The translations under genes were made by a program, and so were the position numbers. The notes below the pieces were generated by a model. It did not search any database and was not told the origin of the DNA. It saw nothing but the letters and a program-made list of their open reading frames with translations. A stretch of 58,448 bases of DNA, from assembly GCA_000708835.1 (NCBI GenBank), contig DF237066.1, positions 1-58,448 of the forward strand. Direction: 5' to 3'. The stretch's first letter is position 1, and every line of letters begins with the position of its first letter. Positions 12,201-22,190 of this stretch are shown here, piece by piece. This stretch comes from Klebsormidium nitens (Eukaryota; Streptophyta; Klebsormidiophyceae; Klebsormidiales; Klebsormidiaceae).

Positions 12201-15200
12201 CTGTACGGGTCCGTAGTGCGTAGCGTTTCTCATCCCCAGGGGTTGCAAGGCCGGAGAGTCGTCAAACCGGGTTGCAAGAGGATGAACAACTCAGTCGGCC
12301 TTCGGTGCTGTCGTACTCTCTGTTTGAAGCCGTTTCCTGCCCGACTCTGGCTCAATTGTGATCTCCTCTGCAACGCAGCTGTAGGAAGTGAGATTAGTCT
12401 CCAAGCGTCAATGAGTAAACTCCATACTTTGGCGACGCAGGCAATTGGGACAACCTCTCCACTGCCGCCCTCGGCTTCTCACTTCTTTCACGATTTTAGC
12501 ATCCAATCGCAATCAGATCCCTGATATCTGCGAACCCCTGGCCTTCGCCTTCCCTTGCCGAGCAGCAGTAAGTCTTCGAATTATGAGAGGCCGCTCGCAT
12601 GTCGGATTTCCCTATCCACCGAAACCCTCTCTGTCAGAACCTTCGCACGGTGACTTTGCTCGTGCCAGATGCTTTTCCCCACTAAAACATAACCTCTTCG
12701 CATGTTTTCAACAAGCCTCTTTGCTTTCCTGCAGGGTCACTTTGGCGTTGATCCCGCTCCCCCCTTCGCTCGAGGGACCCACTCTCCCCCCGGCGATGCA
12801 AAACCCGGGGGGGGGCTCCACATGAACGGACCCCCACCCCTCTTTCTGGCGACCTCAATAAAACATGTGCCCCCCCCTCCGGTCGTCCTCCCTCTNNNNN
12901 NNNNNNNNNNNNNNNNNNNNNNNNNNNNNNNNNNNNNNNNNNNNNNNNNNNNNNNNNNNNNNNNNNNNNNNNNNNNNNNNNNNNNNNNNNNNNNNNNNNN
13001 NNNNNNNNNNNNNNNNNNNNNNNNNNNNNNNNNNNNNNNNNNNNNNNNNNNNNNNNNNNNNNNNNNNNNNNNNNNNNNNNNNNNNNNNNNNNNNNNNNNN
13101 NNNNNNNNNNNNNNNNNNNNNNNNNNNNNNNNNNNNNNNNNNNNNNNNNNNNNNNNNNNNNNNNNNNNNNNNNNNNNNNNNNNNNNNNNNNNNNNNNNNN
13201 NNNNNNNNNNNNNNNNNNNNNNNNNNNNNNNNNNNNNNNNNNNNNNNNNNNNNNNNNNNNNNNNNNNNNNNNNNNNNNNNNNNNNNNNNNNNNNNNNNNN
13301 NNNNNNNNNNNNNNNNNNNNNNNNNNNNNNNNNNNNNNNNNNNNNNNNNNNNNNNNNNNNNNNNNNNNNNNNNNNNNNNNNNNNNNNNNNNNNNNNNNNN
13401 NNNNNNNNNNNNNNNNNNNNNNNNNNNNNNNNNNNNNNNNNNNNNNNNNNNNNNNNNNNNNNNNNNNNNNNNNNNNNNNNNNNNNNNNNNNNNNNNNNNN
13501 NNNNNNNNNNNNNNNNNNNNNNNNNNNNNNNNNNNNNNNNNNNNNNNNNNNNNNNNNNNNNNNNNNNNNNNNNNNNNNNNNNNNNNNNNNNNNNNNNNNN
13601 NNNNNNNNNNNNNNNNNNNNNNNGGTCGTCCTCCCTCTGCCCCGGGGGACCAGATTTGACCCTCTACTCCCCCCCCTGGCAGCTCCGGAGCCAGCTCAAA
13701 ACGCTGGCGCCCCCCCGCTTCCGAAGTCAATGGACCAGCGGGCCTGGGAGAATGACGCGCTTCGAGGCACGCGGAACGGAAATGCGCTCCAGGGGGGGGA
13801 GCCGGGCTGGTGGGGAGGGCCGCGAGGGACCCCCCATTCAGAGGGGCTTCGCTTGGAGGCGGCGATGCGAGAATGGGGCAGCAATGGTGGGCGGGCGGGC
13901 ACTCAGGGTGACCAATCTACGGTGCAACCCCTGGAACAGGGGGATCCGAGCAGGCCCCACAACGCACCCCCCCAAAATAATTTGAGTCTAGTGGACTTGG
14001 TTGGTTCGATGGAGTGGCTGGCTCGGCGGCAGCAGGCACAACAGGGCCCCGCCGTCTGGCCTGGAGGGGGGGTCCCAGGAGGAGAGATTCACTCCCCCGG
14101 AGGGGACGAAACGAAATGGGGGGGCGAGTCTATGGGCGCCCAGCATGCTGGGGGGATCAACTTCAATCTGCTGAACGGGCTCGCCACCGGGGGGGGGAGC
14201 AATCGGCTACGACTGAGTCCCAGCCACAACTCTGCGTTTTCCGCACCGGCCAGCCGGGGGGTGAACCTCACGCCCATCCACCCCCCCATCACGCTGGCCG
14301 AGATCTTGGCGCGCCCACAGAACTCTTCTCAGGGGGGGGCGATGCAATCGAGCCCCAGTAGCACACGGCTGGAGAAACAGCCCTCCGGGCAGTCGCAGGA
14401 GGTGTCGAAAAAGCGTTCCAGGGGGGGTAGGGGGCTGAAAGCGAAGGACGGGGAGGGGGACGGGGACCCCCCCGACTGTGAGGAGGCGGTCGCGAAGCGG
14501 GGCGCAAAGCCCCGGGGAAAAAGGGAGTGTCCGATGTGCGGGAACCTGCTGGCGGCCGCAGCGGCGGACTGTCCGAAATGCGGGCACATATTCCGGCCGT
14601 CAAAGTGGAACACACGCGCAACGCAAGGGTGAGTGGACAGACCAATCTTCCCACATTCCCTCAAATCTGTCGACTCAACCCAGCTGTTTAGAAGCGCTGT
14701 TGTCAGTCTTGAATTGCTCGTTCCGGCCGTGGAACTTGGGAGTCTAGAACGGCAAGCAGACTGCCGGACGAGCTGTTTTAGGACCGCGCTGATTTCAGAA
14801 GAACGCGAATCCGTGGATTCTCTTGTAAAAGCTCCCTCCTAGACTGCTACGGATGCTAATTCTCACAAAGTTAGCAAGTTCCTCCTCCGTGGTATAAGCA
14901 CAGGCCAAAGTGAGGAAAAAGATATCATCCGAAAGCGACGAGAACCATGCTCTCTCCTCACCCACCTGAAACTCCCGACCTAAACCCAATTGTGCCCTGG
15001 GCCATGACCTCACCCTGCCTAGCTTTATACTACCTATATGATAGGTCTGTTTGCTGCAAGTTTAAGTCACGAGGGGTAGCAACCGACTCATCTCAAGTAT
15101 TGACATCCTCGCCCATGCAGGCTTCTCGACGAGTCCCCCCGCGGTGCGAGACTCGCGCTGCAGCGCCCACCTAGCGAGGGGGGCATGCTGCCGCAGCTGA

Positions 15201-16006
15201 GTCTTCGAATGGGCCCGCACTCCGAGGGGGGGGCTCGAGAAGAGGTCGGCGAACACCGCTGGCGCCCAGAGGGTGGGGGATTCCTCCCGTGCCGTGGCCT
15301 AGAAATGGGGGGGGCACCACCCGGTTGGTGGCATAGTGGGGGGGCAAGAGATGAGTCTAGCTCGCATGGGGGCCACGCCGCGTTTACGCATCTGATGGGG
15401 GGGGTGAAGGAGCATGCCTCGGAGCAGGGGGGGCCAGCGGTAGGCAATCCCACCCCCCCGAACTGGGCGCTCGAGGCGTTTGCTACCATGACCGGGGTGA
15501 AATACTCCGGGGAGGGGCAGGGTGCGGGCGCTTTCGGGAATGGGGGGCCGCATGCGCCGGACTGGGGGCGGCAACCGGGCGGAATGCAGCCAGAGACAAG
15601 CGCCCGGGGGATGCCTGGACCCGAGCGGAATACTGGTGGAGGAAGGGGGAAGAAAAGAAAAGCAGCCGCGGCGACGCAGGGACCACTGCAGTCCTCCCGA
15701 ACAGGGCCTATTACGCATGTGTTCAACTGGGGGGGGGATCTTCGAGGAGGGCGTCCAAAAGCGCACGCGGCGGAAGAGAGTAACCCGAAGGATGGGCCGG
15801 AGGTTGAGCTGTCTTTGGCAAGCCCGAACTCGGGGCAACCCCGGGGGACGCGGGAGCCACACATGCATAGCGAAGCTCTTGCAGCGGCAAGTGCACATGG
15901 ACTGAATCTGAATGGAGCGCAAATTGCGGGCTACGTGAACACGTATCCGAACACCGACCGGAACACCTTGGGCTGGGGGCGAGAATTAGATCTGACCAAA
16001 AAGTAG
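6300..16006 (+). CDS. EAR-motif, coiled-coil, zinc-ribbon protein (multi-exon, unknown)
   Basis: Exons, hand-built: 6300-6388 (tentative first), 7083-7506, 7608-7690 and 7824-7874 (tentative), 8648-8870, 9564-9646, 10706-11001, 11273-11425, 12735-14628 (contains the gap), 15121-16006. From 8648 onward phases agree at every junction if the gap is collapsed. Seen: LDLDLNAP at 7420-7443 (EAR-type LxLxL, a plant repression motif); coiled coils in 8648-8870 and 10760-11425; Gly/Pro-rich low-complexity sequence; a zinc ribbon at 14528-14591 with CPMCG and CPKCG cysteine pairs, like UPF0547; a second LNLN/LDL stretch near the C-terminus. Inferred role: nuclear transcriptional or chromatin co-repressor scaffold; no family is recognised for the whole. 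Phases do not join 7874 to 8648, so an exon is missing there or the poly-C at about 8684-8693 has an indel. Confidence 0.6.
7543..7640 (+). repeat. two-copy tandem repeat, acceptor plus exon start
   Basis: The segment GGGGTTTCAGAACAGCGGAT at about 7550 recurs about 48 bases later as GGGGTTTTAGAACAGCGGAT, each followed by a purine-rich stretch with AGGCCCCCAA or AAGCCCCCAA. The second copy supplies the acceptor of the tentative exon at 7608; the first is a decayed acceptor. Confidence 0.7.
10265..10740 (+). repeat. decayed tandem copies of an acceptor and exon start
   Basis: The acceptor and exon start used at 10706 (TTGCAG, then AACCAGAACGCTGCACGG and a GCGCGGCCCTGAGCACCGCGG block) recur upstream. 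TTGCAGGTAACCAGAACGCTG is at about 10412, CGCAG plus GTTGCACGCCCCGACGCC at about 10546, and a CGCAGCACTCAGCACGGCGGCGACC block at about 10298. Spacing is about 130-155 bp. All lie in the intron 9647-10705. Confidence 0.75.
11368..12115 (+). repeat. five to six tandem copies of an exon end and donor
   Basis: The word GCTCAACCGCCGG, 58 bases before the used donor (CCG/GTAAGG at 11425/11426), recurs at 11532, 11685, 11821 (GCTCAACAGCTGG), 11982 (GCTCAAACGCCGG) and weakly at 12103. Copies carry degraded exon ends such as AGTGAGCTTACCGGTAAGGACGG at 11868-11890, with donor variants GTGAGG and GGAAAT. Periods are 164, 153, 136, 161 and 121 bp. The array fills more than half of the intron 11426-12734. 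Confidence 0.85.
12896..13623. other. assembly gap (728 N)
   Basis: A run of N inside the large Gly/Pro-rich exon of the EAR/zinc-ribbon gene. The 15 bases before it (12881-12895) and after it (13624-13638) are identical, GGTCGTCCTCCCTCT. Collapsing on that overlap keeps the reading frame open across the gap. The gap may therefore be an unmerged contig overlap, or an unresolved tandem repeat. Confidence 0.95.
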
Positions 16007-17907
16007 GGTAAGTTGAGCGAATGAGTTTGACACATCGTGCGGCATGCGGACCCGGTGAGCTCAAAGGATGGATTGAAAGGTGTCAAGATCTTGCAAAAGG
16101 TCTCGTGATGAGGTCAGATAACGTACAAGGTGATCAACAAAGAAAGCCAGTGTTTCAACCGGAATTTCTCTGAGGTAATATAGGACTGATTATTCTACCG
16201 CAAGAGCTATACGAGGTGACAATCAAGTGTGTTCACGATTGCCAGCAGATGTTTCGGTGCGGAGCCCGTGTATGGTGAATTGACAACAAAGTCAACCTTC
16301 GTGATGGTCGGATCACCCGGACTCGAGTCCACGTCATGCGCATCCAAAAGCTACATGGGCTGAGAAGCGCGGAAAAGAATTCTAGCTGCATATCCAAATT
16401 CCTTGCATATGTGACGTCGTGTGGCCATATATGCAGACCCGCAAGGAATGGCCTTCAACAGTCCAAGTTCAAGTTGTATACATCGAATGAACAATCCGAA
16501 ACCTTTGGGGGCCATCATTGCTACGAGAGACCTAGTGGACTGTCGTCTCCTCTGATCTATCTAATGTTGCTTTTCTTTTCTGCATATACATATTGGCCAC
16601 GCAGTTTATGTGGCTACAGTTCCCTGCAGTGCCCTAGACCGTTTAAGTGCAGCTTAATGTGAGTACGTCCTTTTTGCCATTTAACCGCCGTACACTGGAA
16701 TCATAATCTTCATGCAGAGCGCGCAATCAATCTGGCCTGGCCCACTGTAAATCGTTTGCAATTCAATGCTGCATAGTCAGCACATACGAAACGTGTTCCG
16801 GTCATCCTCGGCCACGGGCCGGCTTTGCATTGCAAAGCGTAAGTTCACATGCAGTCTGCTGGCTTACAATCTGAGCTTTGCCATGTCATTTCCTCTGTAT
16901 TTTATGACGACGTTCGAATTGGTGCGTGGGCATTTTGCTTAAATGCAAACCGAGGTTCCAATCCGACCTAATGGAGAAGCAGCCAAGTATCATCAAGAAA
17001 CGGTGCCGCAATTATATCTGCGGAATTTTGGATCCAGCGCAGTTGCAATTCCTGACGAGGCTTTATCATGCATGCCTTGATTCTACTGAAGCGCGAGCCT
17101 CGATTTGAAGTCTACAGGCTGAACTTATGTTTCATTAATGGTTTGGATCCAGAAGGAAAAGCCGGAATAGTCATTGATATCCTCTGCATGAGGAGCCAAT
17201 GTGAAACGTAGCGAATGGCTGAAATGAGTTGGCTGGGGTTTGCACAAATCTGCGGTTAGTGAAGGGGTCATGTGTCCATTCTGAGTTTGCGCACTTGGAA
17301 ACTGGGTAGTGGTAAAACCAAGATCAAATTGCACAGGGGTGCAGTGCACAAAGATCTGCGTGCATAGACACTCGGTATCATATCATACCGTCTTAATTCT
17401 GACTGTGGTTAAGATTCTGGTGAAAGCCCTGACGAAGAGAAACAGTCAACAGCCTACTCCATCACATAGGCAATAATCTGAACTCCAATTGAACCATTCC
17501 ACATGCAATGAAGTAGCAGCAGCAGATCAATCATGAGCGTAGAAACCTTCCAAATCGTTTCTTACCATATCCGGCAGATCCGGCAATTCCAACCGTGGAC
17601 GAGAATTTGCCGGAAGAGTTGATGATCAAGATTGCAAGAACTGCCAAGAAACTCTTCGAACAGAATTTGCAACATATCCTAAGTTCCGCCCTGATCATCT
17701 GACTGCCAAGCGGACTTAGTTCTGAGGTTTAGCTTTCCAGCCCCAAAAGACTGCCCAAGTATAGGAGAACTCTTCCCCTCTATTCAGACCAGCTTCGCCT
17801 CCTGCAATGCACCACCCTGATCCCTCTCAATCATTCATCATCCACATATATGAGTTACCTCGGAACTATCTAATCTCCTCACCACTATTGTGCACACTTC
17901 TCAGCGC
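16007..17907. other. convergent intergenic region, no gene seen
   Basis: This lies between the 3' ends of the zinc-ribbon gene (+) and rbcS (-), so it should hold both 3' untranslated regions and terminators. It is AT-richer than the exons and its ORFs are short and unremarkable. No RNA gene or repeat was recognised. Confidence 0.55.
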
Positions 17908-19920
17908 TTAGAAGTTAGCCTGGCCTGGCCTCTGGACAAGGAATCCAGAGCACTGCACCTGCCTCTTGGCATCGAAACCCAACACGCGGATATAAGCCCT
18001 GGGGTATGTTCTCTTGGCCTCAGCAACCTCCTTCAGCACCTGGCTGGGGTCAATGCAGCCGAACAAGGGGAGCTTCCACATGGTCCAGTACCGGCCGTCA
18101 TAGTATCCGCAGCCCTGGAAGTTCTCCCTGGAGACATAACCGACCTGCAAACAGCAGTAACATATGGCTAAGAGCAAGAGCAATGCAAAGGAGCAAGAGC
18201 ACCGCAGAGCAGTCCCGTGGAAAGAGGTCAATCGAAGTAGACTAAAACCTACAATGTACGATTTTCTGTGAAAGTAACAGACACAGTATGCACATGCTCG
18301 TCACCTTGAATGCGAAGGTATAGCGAGCGAAGCAGTTTCGTGGAAAGAGGTCAATCAAGGTAGACTAAAGCTGAAATGTGCGCTTTAAATTTTAAAGACA
18401 CAGCATGCACATGACGTCAGCTTGTATACGAAGGTAAAGAGAGCAAAATTGCCATAACATTGACCCCAAGAACAATGTCGTCAAAAAAGGTCATCAGTGC
18501 AAATGAATACCAGGGAAACGACTGAAGGTGCTCACACTGGATAGGGGCATCAACTGGGAATCCATGCGAACCAATTGTCCAGCAACCTGAAGCAGAACTT
18601 TGCAACCGGCCAATTTTCTCACCTCATCGAACTCAATGCAGGGGGTCCATCCCTTGCTGATCATGTAGCTGATTTCCTGCGCATTAAAGGGGTTGACCAT
18701 GGTTGAGCGAATCTCTATGTACACAAAAGCATTCAGTGCCATACTAGGTACTGCAAGGAAAAGGTACAACCATGATTATTGCCAAGACCTGTGCAGCTGG
18801 GTAGGCGAATATCAGGTGGTCAACTGATCGATGCAGCAACTATTGCCGCAATGGAGAACAGCCTGCAAGTCCTATACTCTCTTAAATGCAAGTGATATTG
18901 ATAAGGTCTGAAGAACCACCAAACAATGAGTTGAGATGTTTTCCATAAAAGATAAATGACCGGATGCTGCTCCAATTCAATGAATCTCACCTTGGCGATA
19001 GCTTCAGCGGAGAGGGGAGGGAGGTAGGAGAGGGTCTCGAACTGCAAAATCAGAACAACACACTCAGTCTAACCTTATTCGAACAAGCATCCCATTGTGA
19101 TTGAAACAGAAGAGAACCAAGGGAGATAAGGCATTGAAATTACACAATACCAAGTTGACAGATTAGAAGAAGTCTTTGGAGACACAAGGGGTGTGTGTAG
19201 GAGATTCAATCCGACTCACCTTCTTGTTGTTGAGGGGGGTCCACACCTGCATTGCAATAGAAATGAAAGATCAGACAGGGACTACCTTTAAAATCAATGA
19301 GCCGGCGTAAAAGCAAAGAGCTTGTGAATCAAGTCTCCCTGCAGCCCCCAGTTGATCTCAAGGAAAGCCAAAGAAATGCACCATCGCCAAATGCCTGATC
19401 AGCTTGTGGATACGCTTTTGATTGATCCCCTGCAGATTGAGTCTATCTGGCCAGAAATGAATGCCAAATGCACCCCCTCATCCACCATGAGTCTCCCATC
19501 CCCCACTACATCCTCTACTAGAATCGAATATCAAGTATGGCTGTAGTGCCGCTCCGCCGGTGACTGCCTACAGAGATAAAGCCCCCTGCTTTCCCTGTTA
19601 CCCCCCGTAACATCCCAAGTCACTACATGATCATCTTGATCCTCTCATCGCTGTTTGCTTCCTGCCACCTTCTAAAGTCAGTGGCTCCATAAAGTGAATC
19701 TCTGCTGACTGTATGCTGCATCGGTGCTGACCTTCATGGCCTGAACGCGTCCGCTGTTAGAGACAGTCTTGTCAGAGAAGGTGGCAGCCTTCCTGGCGGT
19801 AGGAAGGGCAGCACCAGCCTTCAACCCGGTGAAAGGCTGAGCAACCTGCTTGTTGCTGCCAGCGCTCGCTGCGGTAAACGCAGCGGCGGACCCCATCTTC
19901 ACGGCCAGAGCGGAAGCCAT
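17908..19920 (-). CDS. rbcS: Rubisco small subunit precursor
   Basis: Five exons: 19732-19920, 19220-19246, 18991-19041, 18623-18676, 17908-18144; all four introns are phase 0; 185 residues plus stop. Residues 1 to about 61 are a Ser/Ala/Lys-rich chloroplast transit peptide. The mature part begins near [20 protein letters not shown] and contains [24 protein letters not shown] and [12 protein letters not shown]. It assembles with the plastid large subunit into L8S8 Rubisco in the stroma for carbon fixation. Intron 1 falls between mature residues 2 and 3 and intron 4 just after EFDE, positions I recall as conserved with land-plant rbcS. Exon 2 is only 27 nt (VWTPLNNKK). The first donor is AAG/GTCAGC, which is weak. 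ATG at 19920 is the natural start of the transit peptide. Confidence 0.97.
18210..18440. repeat. two-copy tandem repeat in rbcS intron 4
   Basis: The + strand word GTGGAAAGAGGTCAATC followed by AGTAGACTAAA or GGTAGACTAAA occurs at about 18216 and 18339, a period of about 123 bp. Later shared parts include GACACAGTATGCACATG and GACACAGCATGCACATG. It is intronic and well preserved, so fairly recent. Confidence 0.85.
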
Positions 19921-20310
19921 TGCGTCTAGGTGAGTAGGCGCAGGGGGTCCTGGGAACAAAAGAGCGCTGAAACTTCCTGAAGCAACAACAAACGTTTGAG
20001 AACAATGCAGGACGACTTTGCCCTCCTTGTTCCTGGGCAGACGTTCGTTTGCCTCTGCTTCACAGGCACCAGTCTCGAAAGCAGGTTGAGAATCAGTACA
20101 CACCCGAAACCGGGAGGAGTCGATTAGACAACCAAACCCCTAAACAAACCCAAGCACTTTTAATACAGTAGCTACCCGTAACTAAACCGCATCCTGGACG
20201 CCAACGTATCCTAACCTTTCATGGAGCAATTCGCGTTTTCTCAATATCGGCAGCGCGTTCTGTTTAATTAATTTGGACAAAACCCCCCACAAACAAACCC
20301 AAGCGCTTCT
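19921..20310 (-). promoter_or_regulatory. putative rbcS promoter and 5' UTR
   Basis: DNA immediately upstream of the rbcS ATG. A TATA-like TATTAAAAG lies on the - strand near 20158-20166, about 240 bases before the ATG. The motif AAACAAACCCAAGC occurs at about 20142 and again at about 20291, a 149-bp tandem duplication; with CCCCTAAAC it somewhat resembles plant telo-box elements. The assignment is inferred from position and weak motifs only. Confidence 0.3.
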
Positions 20311-20692
20311 CACTCATACTCACGCTAAACCCCAATGCTAACCCCTTTTATCCCCCGGATACTGACCTGGCCGTATCTCAAGCTGAGTGCTGAGGATCGC
20401 CAGCCCTCCTTGTAGATAAGAGTTGACATGGCTGGGGATGAATTCACCGGGTGCCCAAGATTCTTAGAGTGGTCGGTGACCAGACTCCCGTGAAGAAAAT
20501 GGGCAAAATCTTGATGACGTGCCCCCTCAAGAATACATTGGTACTTTGCACCGGGCATTCATATGGAACTGGGTGTGCCTGGCGAGATGACCTGGCTCGA
20601 GTGAACCACAATTGCATGTCCGCTCACCAGCTGTCACCAGCCCTGAAAGTGTGCACTGTGTGCCTTTCGAGCCAAGATTCTCGGGAGAGTAC

Positions 20693-21450
20693 CAATCCAG
20701 GCCCGCACAATCCAGGCCCGACAATCCAGGCCCGTCGATTTTCGGACGATTTTGACCATAGCTTTGGAACTTAAATAGATTCCCTGTGTCTCGTTTTCCG
20801 TCCGCGGCACCCCCGCGATGAAGAACCGAGCTCTGCATTTACGTAATGAACCCTCAACCTAGTAAGGTTAATTGTAAGCAGATAACTGTAACTGTAACTG
20901 TAACCGTAACTGTAACTGTAACAGTAACAGTAACTGTTACTTTGACTGAACTTGGTCTCTGTAACTCTGTCTGTGCCGTTTTAACCATGGCTGTACACTC
21001 TACTAGAGTTGCTACTTATCCAGAGTCATGTCGGAGTTTTGAGTGTGACAGTAACCGTAATCAGAACTGTAAGTGTGACTGTATCCGTTTCTCTTACCGG
21101 TATTGTATATGTAACTGTACACTGACCTAAACCTGTAACTGTACCTGTAACTGTACAACTTAATCACAGCCAAAAATGGTATCCGTCTGGTTTCGCGGCT
21201 CCGCGCCCGGTACGTATCTCTTCCAGGTGGGGCAGACCCCCGGGGTTTGCTAGGCTGGGCCCTGGGGTCCAGGCTACCGTAGCCTTACTACTTAGGCACC
21301 GGACGGCCCAGTGCAGTGTGCACTGCGGGCTGAGTCCGCAAAACAGTTTAGAAAGGGTGTCGGAGTGTCGGACAGGACGAAGTATCAACGGCCTGGATTC
21401 GGCCTAAAAATACGGGCCTGGATTATTTGGGCCTGGATTGGTACTCTCCC
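20693..21450. mobile_element. non-autonomous DNA transposon (MITE-like), 758 bp
   Basis: The ends are inverted repeats: the first 22 bases from 20693 (beginning GGGAGAGTACC) are identical to the reverse complement of the last 22 ending at 21450, and similarity continues to about 38 bases. AATCCAGGCCC is repeated about three times just inside each end, as subterminal repeats. No transposase ORF lies inside; the interior holds the TAACTG microsatellite. A clear target-site duplication was not found: ATTCTC abuts the left end but sits 3 bases off the right end. Confidence 0.75.
20881..20942 (+). repeat. hexamer microsatellite (GTAACT)n
   Basis: About ten near-perfect copies of AACTGT/GTAACT with C and A variants. 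A looser second tract of the same words runs from about 21049 to 21156. Both lie inside the MITE-like element. Confidence 0.9.
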
Positions 21451-21548
21451 TTCATTCTCCGCCAGGATGCGACGCTTTCCGGCTTTGTGGTGAAAAGGAA
21501 GCCCTTGAATTACGTGAAAACTGCATCGACACCGTTGAAAAGCGTTCA

Positions 21549-21816
21549 TACCGTACCGCCAAGGGAATTCACCTGAAATTAAATATTTTGGGGTCGGTGT
21601 GAAAATTTTGAAACTAAATTGGGACCTGAGGGCGAAATGTCGAAATGAAGGAATTAATCAAAAATAGCTCTGTTCTGGTGAAATGGCTGGCAAAAAATCA
21701 AAATTACAGTTTCTGCGAAATGAAAAATAACTATCCAGACCGCATGGTGAAATCTGAAAACGTTCATAATTAATTATTCGCACAGAAAGGTGGTGAATTC
21801 CCTTGGCGGTACGGTA
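21549..21816. mobile_element. short MITE with 23-bp perfect TIRs and TA duplication
   Basis: A 23-base sequence at 21551-21573 (beginning CCGTACCGCC) is repeated exactly in inverted orientation at 21792-21814. Each end is flanked by TA (21549-21550 and 21815-21816), as expected for Tc1/mariner- or Harbinger-related elements. The 218-base interior is AT-rich and non-coding. Confidence 0.85.
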
Positions 21817-22113
21817 TTTGTGGTTCTCGCCGTAAAGATCCTTGACACCAAGAAAATACAGTTGGGCAAGTGTACTTTCCGGTACGCCCGGGTACCGGAA
21901 GTTAACGCTTTGCTCCAATCATTATCATTGAGCGAATCAGATGCATACCACGTGTTGCTCCGAAGTACAGTCCGGAATTTGTTGGCAAGACCTTTTCCGA
22001 ATGTGACCCTTCCATGGACCCACTCCACCCTTCAATACACGGAGCTTGCACGTGCCGGGCGCGTGCCAGCGAATGGTGCCCGCACGCGGCGGCCGCCTTC
22101 GCACAGCCTGGCC

Positions 22114-22140
22114 GGGCCCATACCGTACGGTACTGGGCCC
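22114..22140. repeat. GC-rich palindrome
   Basis: GGGCCC arms surround the perfect 12-base palindrome TACCGTACGGTA, with one unmatched base per side. It lies in a GC-rich patch (22030-22190) unlike the surrounding AT-rich spacer. Function unknown. Confidence 0.75.
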
Positions 22141-22190
22141 GCGCGGCCGGGCGGCCGATCCGATCGGTCGGACCCCGGGGTGCCATGCAT

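Noticed and set aside
12702-13985. Long ORFs running through the N gap in several frames
   Set aside because: Translation through N is meaningless; only the frame consistent with splice phase on both sides was kept.
20881-21160. Regular repeats that could suggest a CRISPR array or telomere repeat
   Set aside because: The hexamers are contiguous without spacers and the unit is neither TTTAGGG nor TTAGGG-like; it is a microsatellite inside a MITE.
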